Part shown: positions 34,929 through 47,037 of the stretch, piece after piece
Layout: each line of letters opens with the position of its first letter
Numbering within the stretch: the first letter of the stretch is position 1
Notes under the pieces: model-generated
Seen by the model: only the letters and a program-made list of their open reading frames with translations
The model's database searches: none
Told to the model about the DNA's origin: nothing
Made by a program: the position numbers and the translations under genes
Assembly (NCBI RefSeq): GCF_000346465.2
Contig: NC_034009.1
Span: 23,490,225-23,554,224, forward strand
From: Prunus persica
Lineage: Eukaryota > Streptophyta > Magnoliopsida > Rosales > Rosaceae
DNA length: 64,000 bases
Reading direction: 5' to 3'

Positions 34929-35252
34929 CTCACCGGCGACGGTGCCTGCAGATGCTTTACAAGGGGTGGAACTCCTCCACATTCTACTATGAGGTTTAAA
35001 TATACCTTTGCACGCAAATTACCAAATGACCAAAATTAGGAACCCTAAGCCCCAAGAATCTCACACGCTTTCGTTTTGATCAAAGATATAGAACCAGAAA
35101 GCCATAAGAACAACCGTATAAACCTGCTACCTTTCTTGGTGACTATGGCTATGGTGTGAGCGGCGTTCTTGGCAAAGAGGCTATCAGCTTCAGAGGAAGA
35201 GAAGGTGGACTGGAGAATTTGGACTCGGTGGCGAACGAGATTCTATTCCTTC
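34929..35252 (-). pseudogene. Fragment of an ARM-repeat BTB (ARIA/ABAP1-like) gene
   Basis: Two minus-strand pieces resemble the start of the armadillo region of plant ARIA/ABAP1 proteins. About 35252-35131 reads VQILQSTFSSSEADSLFAKN and ends at a GT donor. About 35003-34929 reads NLIVECGGVPPLVKHLQAP followed by SPVREGD. The phase across the intervening sequence does not match cleanly, and nothing recognisable precedes or follows. It is a two-exon fragment, either captured by a transposon or left by rearrangement. Identification is from motif memory only. Confidence 0.5.
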
Positions 35253-35404
35253 CTAAGGATATGTGTTGTCGTTTTAGAAAGTTATTTGGGGCCTTATGGG
35301 GAATATGAAATATTCATTAAAGGACCGGTAATTTTTTTTTTCAAATTAGCTTTAAGAAACAGGTCTTGGGCTGCTTTGAGAATCTGGTGCCACTGACATG
35401 AGTT

Positions 35405-36783
35405 TTTAAAAAGGATTTTTGTAGAAATGTCACCTTAAGTTATACATTAGTTTCAATTTATCACTTTTAAATAATAATTGAGGAGAAATGTAACTTTAAT
35501 TTTTTAAAATACATGTTTTGTCATTTGCTTTTAACACCATCCAATTTTTCATCTATTTATGAGGGTTAAAATTTGAAAAATTTATTATAAAAAAAATATA
35601 TCTTTTAAATAATTAAAAATGAAAAGAAAAATTAGGAAAAAAAAAAAAACTTCTCTCTTCCCTTCTCTATCTTCAACACCCACCATCACCACTCTATCCT
35701 CCACCCAACCAACCGCCCACCCCCTCTTCTTCTCTCGTTCCTCCTCTCTTTCTTCAACAACCACCTCTATCTCAAAATACCATCATTCATTTTAAAAAAT
35801 GACACCACCTCAACTTTCACATCCAACTCTACCACTTGCACCACCAGATTCACTACCTCCACAACCACAACCACTGCCATCGCCACCACCACCACCATCA
35901 CCACCTCCTCCAAAACCTCCACCACCACCACCTCCATTCCATCACCACCACCACCTCCATTCCATCACCACCACTACCACCACATGATTAATACATACAT
36001 TTTCAACATCATGCCTATTTTAGTCATTATTCATAGTTACAATAATTTTATATTAAAATTTACCAAATAGTTTTTACACTTCTTTTTGTACTAACAACAC
36101 TTTTAAAAATATTGTTTACAAAATATGGAGCTGCTTTACTTTACAGCTAATTATTTTCAAAGCACAGCAGAAGCAACTTTTTTTAAAAATGACAGTAATC
36201 CCAAAGTAGGCCTCAATCCCACAAAGACAGCCACCAACCCCATCCAATCCAGTTTAGGTTCGATCCAAACTCCACGCCACAAATTTTCAAATCCACCGAG
36301 TACAACTATGATGTTTTTTTACAAATCAACAACCCAAATTTTCAAAATGTACCCACTTGGATTGGGGATATCGAGGTGGGGGCTTGGTGCAGCTTGAGGT
36401 ATTTGGTCGTAAGGTGTTGTTGGTAGAAGAGAGATGGTGTGGGGTAGAGAGAGAGAGGGGGGGACGTGCACAGCATGAATCAAGAGAAATGGAGAGGAGA
36501 GAGGAAGAGAGAGCAGGATGAGGTGTGGAAGTGTATGAAGGAAAGAGAAACTTTATTTTTTTAAATTAATTAATTAATATTTTTTCTCTTTTTTTCTTTT
36601 AAAATAAAAAGACTAAAATATCCTTTAAAATGTATAGAAAATTAGATGATATTAAAGTCAGATGACAAATCATGGATTTTGAAAAGTTAACGTGACGTTT
36701 CTTTTAAATTTTTCTTTAAGGTGACAAATTAAAACTGATGTATAAATTCAGGCGACATTTCTACTAAAATTCCTTTTAAAATA
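35405..36783. mobile_element. Mutator-like non-autonomous element with 150-bp inverted repeats
   Basis: About 150 bp at 35405-35555 aligns with the reverse complement of about 36630-36783 at roughly three bases in four. Shared words include GTAGAAATGTC and TATACAT. The interior has no transposase; it holds a CCA/CCT-rich stretch encoding poly-Pro (35799-35985), a G-rich patch (36370-36540) and the hAT-like terminal segment at 36120-36212. A target duplication was not identified, so the ends may be off by several bases. Confidence 0.6.
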
Positions 36784-38522
36784 AGTCAGCCTTTCTTGGA
36801 TTTACCAAACAGGTTGGAACACAAAATTTTTATTAATCGCAGCAACCCCAAATGCCACCTTAGACCAGCCCGTTTGACCCAAAAAAGAAGAAGATTGGAC
36901 CAGCCCGTGTGCATTGGCCTACTTTTTATTATTATATATATTTTATATTTAGTTTTTTGTTGCTACAACTACATGCCCATCTTTTAAAGTATTACAAAAT
37001 TGTAAAATCACGACGCTAAATAGACGATGGTGAAGTTTAAAAACGTCGTTGTGTTTTAAAAGATGACGGTTTTGCAAAACTATCGTAGTATATTATCTTA
37101 TACACCACTAAAGGAGAGGAAAAATGGAGAAAAGTATTTACATCTTTAGATTTACATCGTTTCCCATTATAGCAAAAAATTTATTTACACTCTGCAAGAG
37201 ATGTAAAAAAAGATGTACAATTGCATCTAATTTTACATATCATGGTGGTGATGTAATTATACATTCATTTACACCCCCCATTGCAAGTGATTCCGATCAC
37301 AACGAATATATATTTAACATACACCCTATTATACACCAAGTTAGTATTTTTTTTCTAAGCACTTTGTGTGCAGGCCTTTTTGGCCTTTCGTTGAGCACTT
37401 TGTGTGCATTTGGGGTCGCCAAGCTTCTTGCCACGGGGTCGTCTCAGACCTCCACAAGCTGTCCACAGTGGAAGAGAAGTAATTTGGGTTTCTCCAATTC
37501 CTAGTCAGAATGAAGTGGACTAACAAAAAATTCCACTTGCAAACAAAGAACGACTTTTTTTTATAAGGACTTTGTTTGTTTTCCTCTTTTGGGATAAAGT
37601 ACAATCATATTTTAAATTGTAAAGAAAGTAATGATTTTAATATTTATTTTGCAGACTAATTTCTGGGGAGAAACGAAAATAGTATAAACGGCAGTAAAAT
37701 GGACCAAGAAAATAAATCATTGCTGGCATGGCATCTATCAATTTATCTCTTGGCGATTGTTGTGTGATGTGGACTTGTTGGGTCCGTAGTTTTGATGGGT
37801 GCCCAAGCCATGGCCCATAGCCAACCAAATAATTATTATAGCAATAAAATATGTAAATTTATACTAAGAATATTTATAATGAGCTCTCTAAATCACCTTT
37901 TTAGACAAATTTTAAAGAGGAATTGGAAAAATACAACTCCAACCGTGCTCCATATCCACCTCTTAAAATAGAAAGACCTCTAGAAGCTCCTAAATCTGAT
38001 GAGAGAGAAAAGACTCCTAATAGTTCCCTATAATTTAATGTTGCTTTGTTTTATACATATTTTAAACTTTTAATTATTTTGTATAGAGATGGACCAATTA
38101 TATTGAATTAAAAAATATTTATAGTATTTATAACTCTCTAAACTAGGAAGTATAATTGGAATTCAAATTTTATAGAGAGCTTTTAAAATAACTTTTATCT
38201 ATTTTTAGTTAATTTTTAACTTAAAAAATAAAGAAAATGATTGTAGATGTTCTAAAATTATTGAATGATGTAATTAATTAAGGAAATTGCATCGGGTACA
38301 CATCTTATGCGAGAATGATATTGGAGTTTTTTATTATCTAAATAATTTCGTGGGAGTGCTTAGTTACTTTAAAAACATAATCAGTCATATCAGTGACAAG
38401 TTGACTTTGGTATGCATGTCACACTTTTTACTTTGTAAATTTTTTTAAAAACAAATATATTATGTAGGAGCGAGGAAGTATTTTCCATTTATTAAACAAC
38501 AAAATTGAAGTGAGCTACAGAT
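36784..38522. other. Intergenic DNA with possible CACTA sub-terminal repeats
   Basis: At about 37010-37090 a GACGATGG/ACGTCGTTG/GATGACGGTTTTGC block resembles the CACTA sub-terminal repeats at 25275-25650. The rest is AT-rich without a supported gene; the 126-codon frame at 37124-37504 matches nothing. Confidence 0.4.
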
Positions 38523-39431
38523 TCAGAGTTTGGCAAAAATAGGCTTTCTTTTTTGGGCGTAGGCAGAGACCGCCTCACTTAAATCATCAGATAACAACAT
38601 CGCCGAATTCCACGTGGCAACATAATCCAAGCCTTGCTCCACATTCAGCTCCCTACTTCTCTGCAGCACTGCTTTCGTCCCTCTAACCGCAAGTGGAGAT
38701 TTCAACCCAATTCCTGCATACAATTTACTTAATTAAAATTTAAAAGTAATAATTACTAATCACAATTTCATTGTTTCAGGAATGACAAACTTACCCTCAG
38801 CGACAACACGTACGCCGTTATCCAACTCCTCCCTGGAGCCGAACACTCTAGAGACCAGGCCCAGCTCCTTAGCCTCCGAACTCGAAAAGGTCCGACCCGT
38901 AAGCGCTAATTCAAGCGCGTTACCATACCCGACGATGCTGGGTAGCCTCTGAAGCGTCCCGAGGTCCGCCGTGATCGCCAAGTCCACCTCTTTCACCGAA
39001 AAGAACGCGTCCTTGCTGCAATACCTTATGTCACAGGCGGTCACGATATCAACACCGCCACCGATGCACGCCCCGTGGATTGATGCGACCACGGGCTTCC
39101 GGCACCGCTCGATCGCAGTGATCGCCTCCTGCAGTTCCTTGATTTCTCTACGGAACTTCTCTCCGGCACGGCCTCGGTCTCCGGAGACAAACTGGTCGGA
39201 GATCGATGTTAGGGTTTTGAGGTCGATTCCGGCGCAGAAGTGGTTGCCGGCGCCGCTGAGAACGATGACGTTGACGTCTGAGTTTTGGTCGAGGGACGAG
39301 AGGGCTCTGGGGAATTCGGTGAAGAAGTCGCGCGATAGAGCGTTTCGATGGCTTGGGCGATTCAGGTAAAGGTAGAAGACGGCTGAGTTTGGGTTTTCTT
39401 GAACAATTTCTAGGGTTGTGTAGTTCGCCAT
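38523..39431 (-). CDS. DCI1: Peroxisomal delta3,5-delta2,4-dienoyl-CoA isomerase
   Basis: Two coding exons (39431-38795 and 38713-38523) join across a phase-1 GT-AG intron and encode 275 residues, close to Arabidopsis DCI1 (about 278). It is a crotonase-fold protein with the CoA/oxyanion-hole motifs HFCAGIDL and HGACIGGGVD. The three acidic residues typical of dienoyl-CoA isomerases are in GGGVD, VKEVD and ITAD, which separates it from plain enoyl-CoA hydratases. It ends AKL, a type 1 peroxisomal targeting signal. The enzyme moves double bonds in 3,5-dienoyl-CoA formed during beta-oxidation of unsaturated fatty acids with odd-numbered double bonds. MANYTTLEIV is the first in-frame Met, just after a (GA)n leader. 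tRNA-Gln lies 187 bp upstream on the same strand. Confidence 0.93.
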
Positions 39432-39463
39432 TTCTGTTTGTCAATACACTAGATAAAGATTGA

Positions 39464-39468
<5 letters not shown>

Positions 39469-39502
<34 letters not shown>
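39469..39502. repeat. (GA)n microsatellite in the DCI1 leader
   Basis: About 17 GA units lie 38-71 bp upstream of the DCI1 start codon, probably within its 5' UTR. Confidence 0.9.
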
Positions 39503-39505
<3 letters not shown>

Positions 39506-39610
39506 GAGAGAGGGAAGGAAATGAAGATAAAGGTCAACAGAATTAAGTGATCCCGATTCCCGATGGGAAAGGATAATTTTAAGAGAAAAGGATGAAAATG
39601 AAAATTTGAC

Positions 39611-39616
39611 AAAAAA
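39611..39616 (-). terminator. Pol III terminator of tRNA-Gln
   Basis: Six T residues on the minus strand, directly after the tRNA 3' end. Confidence 0.8.
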
Positions 39617-39617
39617 G

Positions 39618-39689
39618 AGGTCCTACCGGGAGTCGAACCCAGGTCGCTGGATTCAAAGTCCAGAGTGCTAACCACTACACCATAGAACC
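39618..39689 (-). tRNA. tRNA-Gln (anticodon UUG)
   Basis: A 72-nt cloverleaf on the minus strand. The acceptor stem GGTTCTA/TAGGACC has one G-U pair. The D-arm includes GTGTAGTGGTTAGCAC. The anticodon stem CTGGA/TCCAG has loop CTTTGAA, with TTG at 39656-39654. The T-loop is TTCGACT. It decodes CAA glutamine codons and matches the plant tRNA-Gln consensus closely. No intron. A T6 terminator follows. Confidence 0.96.
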
Positions 39690-39916
39690 ATCTTGTTAGA
39701 GAACGTGCTTTATTTGTTTTTATAACAATGTACATTTCACATTGCCAATTCCAAAAGTAGTAATATTTATTGAATTACTTCATGTTAAATTAGGGAGTGA
39801 GAAAAAAAACCGCTCCAACGGTTCAAACCGGCAAATTTAAACTAATTCGAGTAGTCTAATTCAATTTTAATAATACTAAGAGTTTGTTTGGGAATGCTTT
39901 TGCACTTCTATTAAAA

Positions 39917-40052
39917 GGGTAATGCTAGGCTTACCACATTGTGTATCACCTTTCTAATAGAGGTGGAACCCACCAATACAATGGAGCCCACCTCTATTAG
40001 AGAGGTGGTACACAATGTGGTATGAAAAATGTGGTAAGCTTAGCATTTTTCC
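39917..40052. mobile_element. 136-bp foldback MITE
   Basis: The left arm starts GGGTAATGCTAGGCTTACCA and the reverse complement of the right arm starts GGAAAAATGCTAAGCTTACC. Inner arms (CACATTGTGTATCACC and CCACCTCTATTAGA) also pair, so nearly the whole element forms a hairpin. The flanks TATTAAAA and TATTAGAA are an 8-bp duplication with one mismatch, as for hAT elements. No coding capacity. Confidence 0.78.
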
Positions 40053-43000
40053 TATTAGAATATGTAAATTTATTTATATAAAATCTAAGGAAGCACTTGC
40101 AAGTGGTTTATGAGTGCTATGCTTTTATGACCAAAAGCACTTATAAGTTTTTATGCTAAACGCTATTAGAAGAGCATTTGGTTGTTAGGAACCGCTTTAG
40201 CCCTTTAGAAACACTCCCCAACATAATACCCTAAACAAGTGTAATTTTGGAATGAATGAACCAAATCAAAATTAGTTTTGTTCAGTTTAGTATATATCGA
40301 AGCGCTTTAATTGAACTGAACCAAATTGTACTGTTACATCTTGGTATTTGGTAATCGGGATAAATAACTAAGGAAAACATAACAAAGGATAAAAAAAGTT
40401 TTGGACTTAGGTCTAACCCGCCAATTCGCTCAATAGTGGGTTGGTTCGGTTTGTTTTTCCTCTTTATTTTGATAGTAAAACTGATCAAAATCAAACTATT
40501 AAGCAAGCTATATTTTTTTAATCACATTTTAATACCACAAGTGATTTGTATATATCATGTCAATTAATAATTTTATATCCTAAAAGGTTAATTATTGCTA
40601 CATCATATGGTATTAAAATGTGATTGAAAATATTGGTACTCCTTTCGAATCTCGCTATCTTTCTTTTTATTATTTTGCTACCAACTCACAATATTCCCCT
40701 CTCTTATGGGATGAACAATTAGGCCAACAAAATTGAAGGAAAATAAGAATATAATATTTAGGCAAAAGTTTTGCACTTCTAAACTCAAAGTCAACAAAAA
40801 TAATTTAAATTAGTTAGGTAGCCTCGTTTGAAAATTTGGAGTCGGACCTCATCTTGCGTTGGACCCAGTCATGAATTGAAAAGGGAGAGCTACTAAAAGA
40901 GAGTATATTATGTGCCATGCACGTAATTCCAGTATTGAGGACTCAAATCTTTTACATTAAACAGATTAGGGCGCAACGAAGACCTCCTCCTTGCACTTCA
41001 CGTAATCAAATAATTTCAACATCTTTAGAAGACAGGCTTTTGTGATTTGAATCCAATGTTGTTGGGCACACACAGCTACAAAAAGGAATTTTTTAAAAAA
41101 AAAAAAAAATCAATTTGACCCCAACATGATCAAAAGCGCTCAACCCTCTTCCTTCCCATCCCTATTTCTCAAGATTATCTCATTCGTCATGGTGTACCTT
41201 TGCCTTATCTCTTTGGTTTGCTATGACCTGCCGAACTGACTCCCACCAATAGCACGAAATGAAGGCAACACCATCGCCACTATCTAAGATATATTTGACT
41301 GAAAATCAGAAATGAAATGTCGTAAATGCATCGACAAGAGACTAAGGCTTCGTTTAGTTGCTAGGATCGGATTGGAATGAATAATACTCTAAATTTGAAT
41401 GAAGAAATGAAGACATTTGGTCCAATCATGAGGCTTCTCATCGACCAACCACAAATTAATAACAAATTAATTGATTAATTAGTCATGAGTAATCGTGACG
41501 AATCACGATCATCCAAGAGTTCTATCCTAATCACCTATCATGATGAAGCTTTTTAATTCCTTCATAAAAATTCAACCCCAAAAGCTTAGGTGGTAGCTCT
41601 CCTATTTCACCTCCTATCATTGAAAAATTTACCACCCTACAACTACTTAATTTCAAGTAGGGTGTAGGTGGCGTTATAATTATATTTTTAATCCCCTTTT
41701 TTTTCGTTCAGAGAAAAGGTTGACTTCATTTCAAGGTCGACAATGCATGAAGAAGAAAAATCATGGGAATATTCTTCATGTTTGTCAATATGTACATGTG
41801 AGCATTCTCTTTTTCATACTAATGGCAGCTTTAAATTCATTGATGAGATCGATAACAAATTGCAATCATTCATACACCCGTGTTCGACATCCAAGCCTTT
41901 TTTTTTTTTTTTCTTTTCCTTTCTGAAGATTCATGAAATGATAAGGCAAAATTTCAATATGGTGGGTGATAAATGCCACCAAAAAAAAAAAAAAAAAGCA
42001 AATTCAAGATTAAATTGACATCCCTTTTGATCTTTAATCGTCGATCTATTCTGTAAGGTAAGGAGCTAGCGGGAGAGAGCGAGCCAGCTGCTAGTATATA
42101 AAAACGTTGTCATATTTGATTGCTTAACAATATTGGTGGCAACGCATGAATGAATGTGTCTATATCACTGCATTATTGGTGTCTCATGATCATGATCATG
42201 AGATAAAAAGGCCAAATCATATCAGGAGGCAAGGACTCTTACGTCATAAAGCCACCACACTCACCTTAACATTTGGCTTTTAGGAGATAGAAAGAAACTT
42301 CTCCTTTTCATATCCTTTAGTACGCTATATTGTCCAACGACTCCGATTTTCGTAGACCTCAATTAATTCGATTTCTATTTGAAAATGTAGTTCAAAATTA
42401 AAATATTCACGTAATTAACTTGCTTATTATTCTAATTACGTACTAAGTCTTTTGAGATACGGATATATGTACTGACACGTAATTTGATAAACAAGTTTAG
42501 CGACGATAATATTACTAAAAAGGATAAAGCATATACACGATTTATATATTTATTCTTGGAGAAGAAAACATGGCAATCAAATCGCATATATTCACGTCCT
42601 ATAATAAACCAGCTGGTACATATCTGTGTGTCCAGAGGCTCCCATCCACCAAGCAAATAATAGAGGCAAGAATGAAACAACAACATCATAATTTAATATT
42701 TTTGTCTTAACTTAAACTCTCCCTCCCTCTCATAACCGCAAACAATATGAAAAAGCTGGGCAGCCCTTGGAAAATTGATTACTTGAAGAGGAAAAAAGTC
42801 ATGCACACTGACACTGAGATCCCCGATGCACACGAAACCTGGTTAATTGCATGAACAGTGAAGAAGCTACCCCCGCTACCAAACAAACATCAACGGCCTG
42901 GATCAAAAGCTTTGCAAAACAACATTGTCATTTGTGTGTGACTTGTGAGAAATATACAAATGACAACTAGGGCTGACGCGGCAAGGCGTGTTTCGTTAAT

Positions 43001-43700
43001 GCCTCAGAATAAATGGAGAAACGGCTCTCAAAGGCAGAGGAAGGCACACTCTGTTTGGAAATGGAGAGATGAGATAGGTCACGTGAATGGTATAGCTTTA
43101 GCTTTTGCGCTATGAGGAGGAAAGTAACGTGAAAAATCATTTTCCTCTTTTAGTTAGAGCAAAGCCACTAATTAAGTTTAACTACTCTTTCTCAACGAGC
43201 GTGGGATTCATGTTATGGTAAAATTAATAGCCCCTCTAAACTTAATTAATAAACAACCAAACACTTGAACTTAAAAATAATCTCTTTTTATAAATATGGA
43301 TTAGGCCAGTTGACTAGAGTAGTGAGTTCTTTACTTTGCACTTTAATTCGGGTACTCCTCTCCCTAAATTATATAAATTTAGAATAATTTAAATTATCGC
43401 TTATATTAAAAAAGAATCATCTCTTCCTAATTCATTTTAAGGTGATATTAATCAACAATTAACAATGGGGGGTGATCCTAATTCCTATCAAAAGTGCATA
43501 GCTAGTGTAGTGAGTGCTAGCTCTATTGCCACGCGATGGGGTGGGGCACGTGGGCCTTGTATTTGTGGTTCAGTGAATGAGTTTATGGTACACCACCTAC
43601 TAATCCTCCATCTGTCATGCAACCAGAATGAGTTCAATACGCACACCCCTTACTTATTTCTCCTTTCTCCTTTTATCTTTTTTATTTTCTTCTTTCCCAC
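40053..43700. other. Intergenic DNA upstream of the SWEET gene
   Basis: About 3.6 kb of AT-rich sequence with no supported gene. It includes A runs, an ATGATCATGATCATGA palindromic stretch near 42186-42201 and, toward its end, the SWEET promoter. Confidence 0.45.
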
Positions 43701-43710
43701 TTTATGTGTG

Positions 43711-43718
43711 TATATAAA
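43711..43718 (+). promoter_or_regulatory. TATA box of the SWEET gene
   Basis: TATATAAA about 230 bp before the start codon, with a pyrimidine-rich leader downstream. This places transcription start near 43745. Confidence 0.6.
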
Positions 43719-43790
43719 CAAAGCTGCGCAAACCCATCAACCATCCTCCTTACCACTCACTACTTCTCCATTCATTTTCTCTCTCTGCAT

Positions 43791-43821
43791 GAGAATTGAG
43801 AATTGAGAATTGAGAATTGAG
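43791..43821. repeat. 7-bp tandem repeat (GAGAATT) in the SWEET leader
   Basis: Four head-to-tail copies of GAGAATT lie in the presumed 5' UTR and run into a GA-rich tract. Confidence 0.85.
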
Positions 43822-43946
43822 AGAGGGAGAGAGAGGAAGAGAGTTCTAGGGTTACTCATATCATCACCAACTGAGTCTAAGCTTCTTCTTCTATCCTTTT
43901 AGTTTTCATTTTGTGAGAGAGAGAGTTTCACTTTGAGTTTGCTGTC

Positions 43947-45758
43947 ATGGGTGCACTAGCAGACAGCCACCATCCTTGGGCATTCACATTTGGTATCCTA
44001 GGTAAACAAACATGCATTATACTTTGAGATATATATTTATTTTGGCAAAAGTCATATCTCTAATGCAAGAAAAGGGGAATTCAAACTGTCTAGCCAATTG
44101 GCATAATTCACATCTTCATTCTTTGAGATATAGAGCAAGACAAAAATATGATGCAGGCGTCATATATATATATATATATATATTTGTTGAGTGTCACATA
44201 CACTTGTTTGTTATTGTCATATTCTTCTCGGTTATGAGTCATCTTTATTTCTTAATTGGCATTCGTTCATCTTTGGCAAAATCCAGAGGAGGAATTTAAA
44301 TCCACACAACCATAAATTTTATAAATTTGACAATTAGTTGTCCAATTTTTTCTTCTAGTTCATTTACGGGTAAGTTTTTATATTTAAGTAACATTGTAAA
44401 GCAGTGTTATCTTGGATGATCAACCTTTCCTCATCACTTAGATAATTAAACTGTTTTTTTCCCTTTCTTCTATTGTAATCTTGGTTAGTTTAGAAATTCC
44501 ATTTGAATGACCACACTCACATAAATATCTAACAATTTACAAAGAAAGTGTGACTGGTTGATAATTAATATAATTTCTTTTGATGACAGGAAATGTAATC
44601 TCGTTCTTGGTTTACCTAGCCCCAGTGTAAGTGACACATACACATATATATTTATTTAGAAAGGGATACACACAGAGTTATATTTATTTAAATATCTTTG
44701 TACTTTTTTGGTGGTTGTTGTAGGCCCACATTTTATGGAATTTACAAGAAAAAATCAACTCAAGGTTTCCAATCGGTGCCATATCTGGTAGCATTGTTCA
44801 GTGGGATGCTTTGGTTCTACTATGCGTTGCTGAAAAAGAATGCTATGCTTCTCATCACCATTAACTCCTTCGGAACTGTAATAGAAACTATCTACATCGT
44901 CATGTTCATTTTTTATGCACCAAAGGATGCTAGGGTACGACACTTAATCATTTATTTCATTTTCGTAACGTATAACTTAACGTAACGTAACGTAATTAAT
45001 GTCTTAATTAAACAAATATTATTTTGTTTTTGGCAGAAATTCACCCTGAAACTATTTGGTTTTATGAACGTGGGGCTCTTCTGCTCGATCCTTGTCCTTT
45101 CACACTTTGCTGTGAGAAGTGAATACCGGGTCCCAGTTCTTGGCTGGATCAATGTCGCCATTTCTGTCATTGTTTTTGCTGCCCCCTTAAGTATTGTGGT
45201 AATTTTACTTAACTTAAATATCAATCCCATATAAATTATAATTACTCTCTTTTAATTTATTAATTTAATTATATATATATATAAATTGCAGGCACAGGTC
45301 ATCCGAACAAGGAGTGTGGAATTCATGCCATTTAGCTTATCATTTTTCCTTACATTGAGTGCCGTAATGTGGTTTTCCTATGGTCTTTTCCTCAAGGACA
45401 TTTGTATTGCAGTGAGTAAACATATTTTATTTTCCATTTATATTATTCACTTAATTAGTATATCATTTTAATGATCGATCATTTTCCTCTCTGATTTTTT
45501 TGTTCGTAGATTCCAAACGTGTTGGGTTTTATTCTGGGGTTACTTCAGATGCTGCTCTATGCAATCTACAGAAACCGCAAACCCATAGAAGATGATGAGA
45601 AAAAGATACCAGCTGCTGATCAGCACGTGAAAAACGTTGTCGGTTTAACCACATTAGCAACTTCCGAGGTTCATCCGGTGGATCCTCCTCCGCGTGACCA
45701 CGACAAAAGCGTGGAGGTGGATGCAGGCTCTCACACTGCTGCAGCATCATGTGCATAA
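43947..45758 (+). CDS. Clade III SWEET sugar transporter (SWEET15-like)
   Basis: Six coding exons (43947-44001, 44590-44626, 44724-44934, 45037-45198, 45292-45411, 45510-45758), including the 37-bp second and 120-bp fifth exons usual for SWEET genes, encode 277 residues. Two MtN3/saliva triple-helix bundles are linked by one helix, giving seven membrane segments. Conserved features are the first-helix [20 protein letters not shown], the KKKST loop, INSFG and PNVLGF. The hydrophilic tail includes SEVHPV, also found in SWEET15/SAG29. Clade III SWEETs export sucrose across the plasma membrane by facilitated diffusion, in phloem loading, nectar, seed filling or senescence; the tissue cannot be told from sequence. 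Numbering within clade III (SWEET10 or SWEET15) is uncertain. A TATA box and GAGAATT repeats precede it, and a (TA)n run lies in intron 1. Confidence 0.92.
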
Positions 45759-47037
45759 TTATATATACACAAGTCATGATGAATCCGGCGTCGTTTCATG
45801 TGTGTGTGTAGTGTAGGTAGCGCCCGCTCCAGGCCAATACTGCATGTCGTTTCACATGTGCTTTGGTCCCTTTTGTTAATGTTTGTCTCTGCTAAATGCT
45901 AATTAATTCGCTGTGTCCATGCGTGGAACTGTGGGCAGTGCTATCGATGTATTAAGAAGTAACCGACGAGGGTGGGAAGAAAGCTACAGCTATACCGTAC
46001 GCTTGGCTTGGCTTCAATTCTACTCATTATTATTATCATAATTATATTAATAATAATAATAATAATAATACTTAATTGTGATATGAGAGTATGCCTATGA
46101 ATCTATGATCAAGTTATTAACCAGAAATTTGACTTGATAAGTGAATTAATTACCACATGCCGTATAATGTGATGTGATGCATTCGCTAATGTGGTCCGTC
46201 TAAAAATGTCATCCTTCTAGAATTACTCTAATTAATATAACATGTGAGAGTACTTCAATTAATGGTGCATTACTCTAGCCCTCGGATGGGATAGCCTCCC
46301 ATCCTCTTAAACTTTTATTTCATAAAAAAAAAATTAAAAAATTAAAGGTGCATCCCCTTCTCTCTCATTCATGGCCCATGCCCTGACTATACGGCTATGG
46401 CATACTGCCACGGACATTAACCACGGCTTAATATTAAGGATTGTTAAAATTCGAACTTGAGAGTTTTTTCAATATCAAAAAAAGATAAATTGTATATTAT
46501 TTTCTATACTTTAATTTTTTTGGAAGTTCAATTAAAAAGGAACATACAAAGATAAGTTTTAACCGTGGCGAAGAGCAATACTTTAATAAGGATAAGAAAG
46601 GCGGAAAGAAGAATAAAGTGCAAATTAATCCGGTTTCTTTGGGACATAAAGTAATTGAACACATGCATGAACGCACCACCAAAGAAACATGTAAAATACT
46701 CGATAAAACTCTGGTTGAAAAAGACTGGAGTGCAGAGACAGACCACAGATATTCATTTTTTTTGTTTAAAAAACACTACGAGCACAAGAGACAGAAGAAT
46801 CATATAGCATTACCCAGACGTGTTTACTCTCAAAATTTTTAAATACGTCCTGTTCCTTCTGTTCTCATTCTCCTAGGAGATAATGTACAATTTCCATTTA
46901 TGGGTTCCTTCTTCTTCTTCTTCATGTTTGGATAAGAGGAAAGGAAAATAAAAATGGTTAAACTAGAAAACATGTTGGTCTGCTGAGAAAGGAGGCAAGG
47001 AACTAATGGCAAAGACGGTGCCTTGTACAATATGGCA
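45759..47037. other. 3' flanks of convergent SWEET and kinase genes
   Basis: The SWEET gene (+) and the kinase gene (-) end tail to tail here. There is an (ATT/AAT)n stretch near 46027-46071 and otherwise AT-rich DNA with unsupported short frames. Confidence 0.5.

Noticed and set aside
35799..35987. Proline-rich 62-residue frame resembling an extensin fragment
   Set aside because: It is a simple CCA/CCT repeat inside a Mutator-like element, lacks signal peptide and SPPPP-Tyr pattern, and ends in histidine and threonine repeats.
29112..36212. A single hAT element bounded by similar ends at both coordinates
   Set aside because: The right-hand segment lies inside another inverted-repeat element (35405-36783) and no 8-bp duplication was found, so the ends probably belong to separate insertions.
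37124..37504. 126-codon plus-strand frame
   Set aside because: Composition follows the AT-rich background up to a Ser/Leu-rich end, with no domain and no conserved start context.
42094..42104. TATA-like GTATATAAAA
   Set aside because: No coding sequence or transcript structure follows on the plus strand for more than 1.5 kb.
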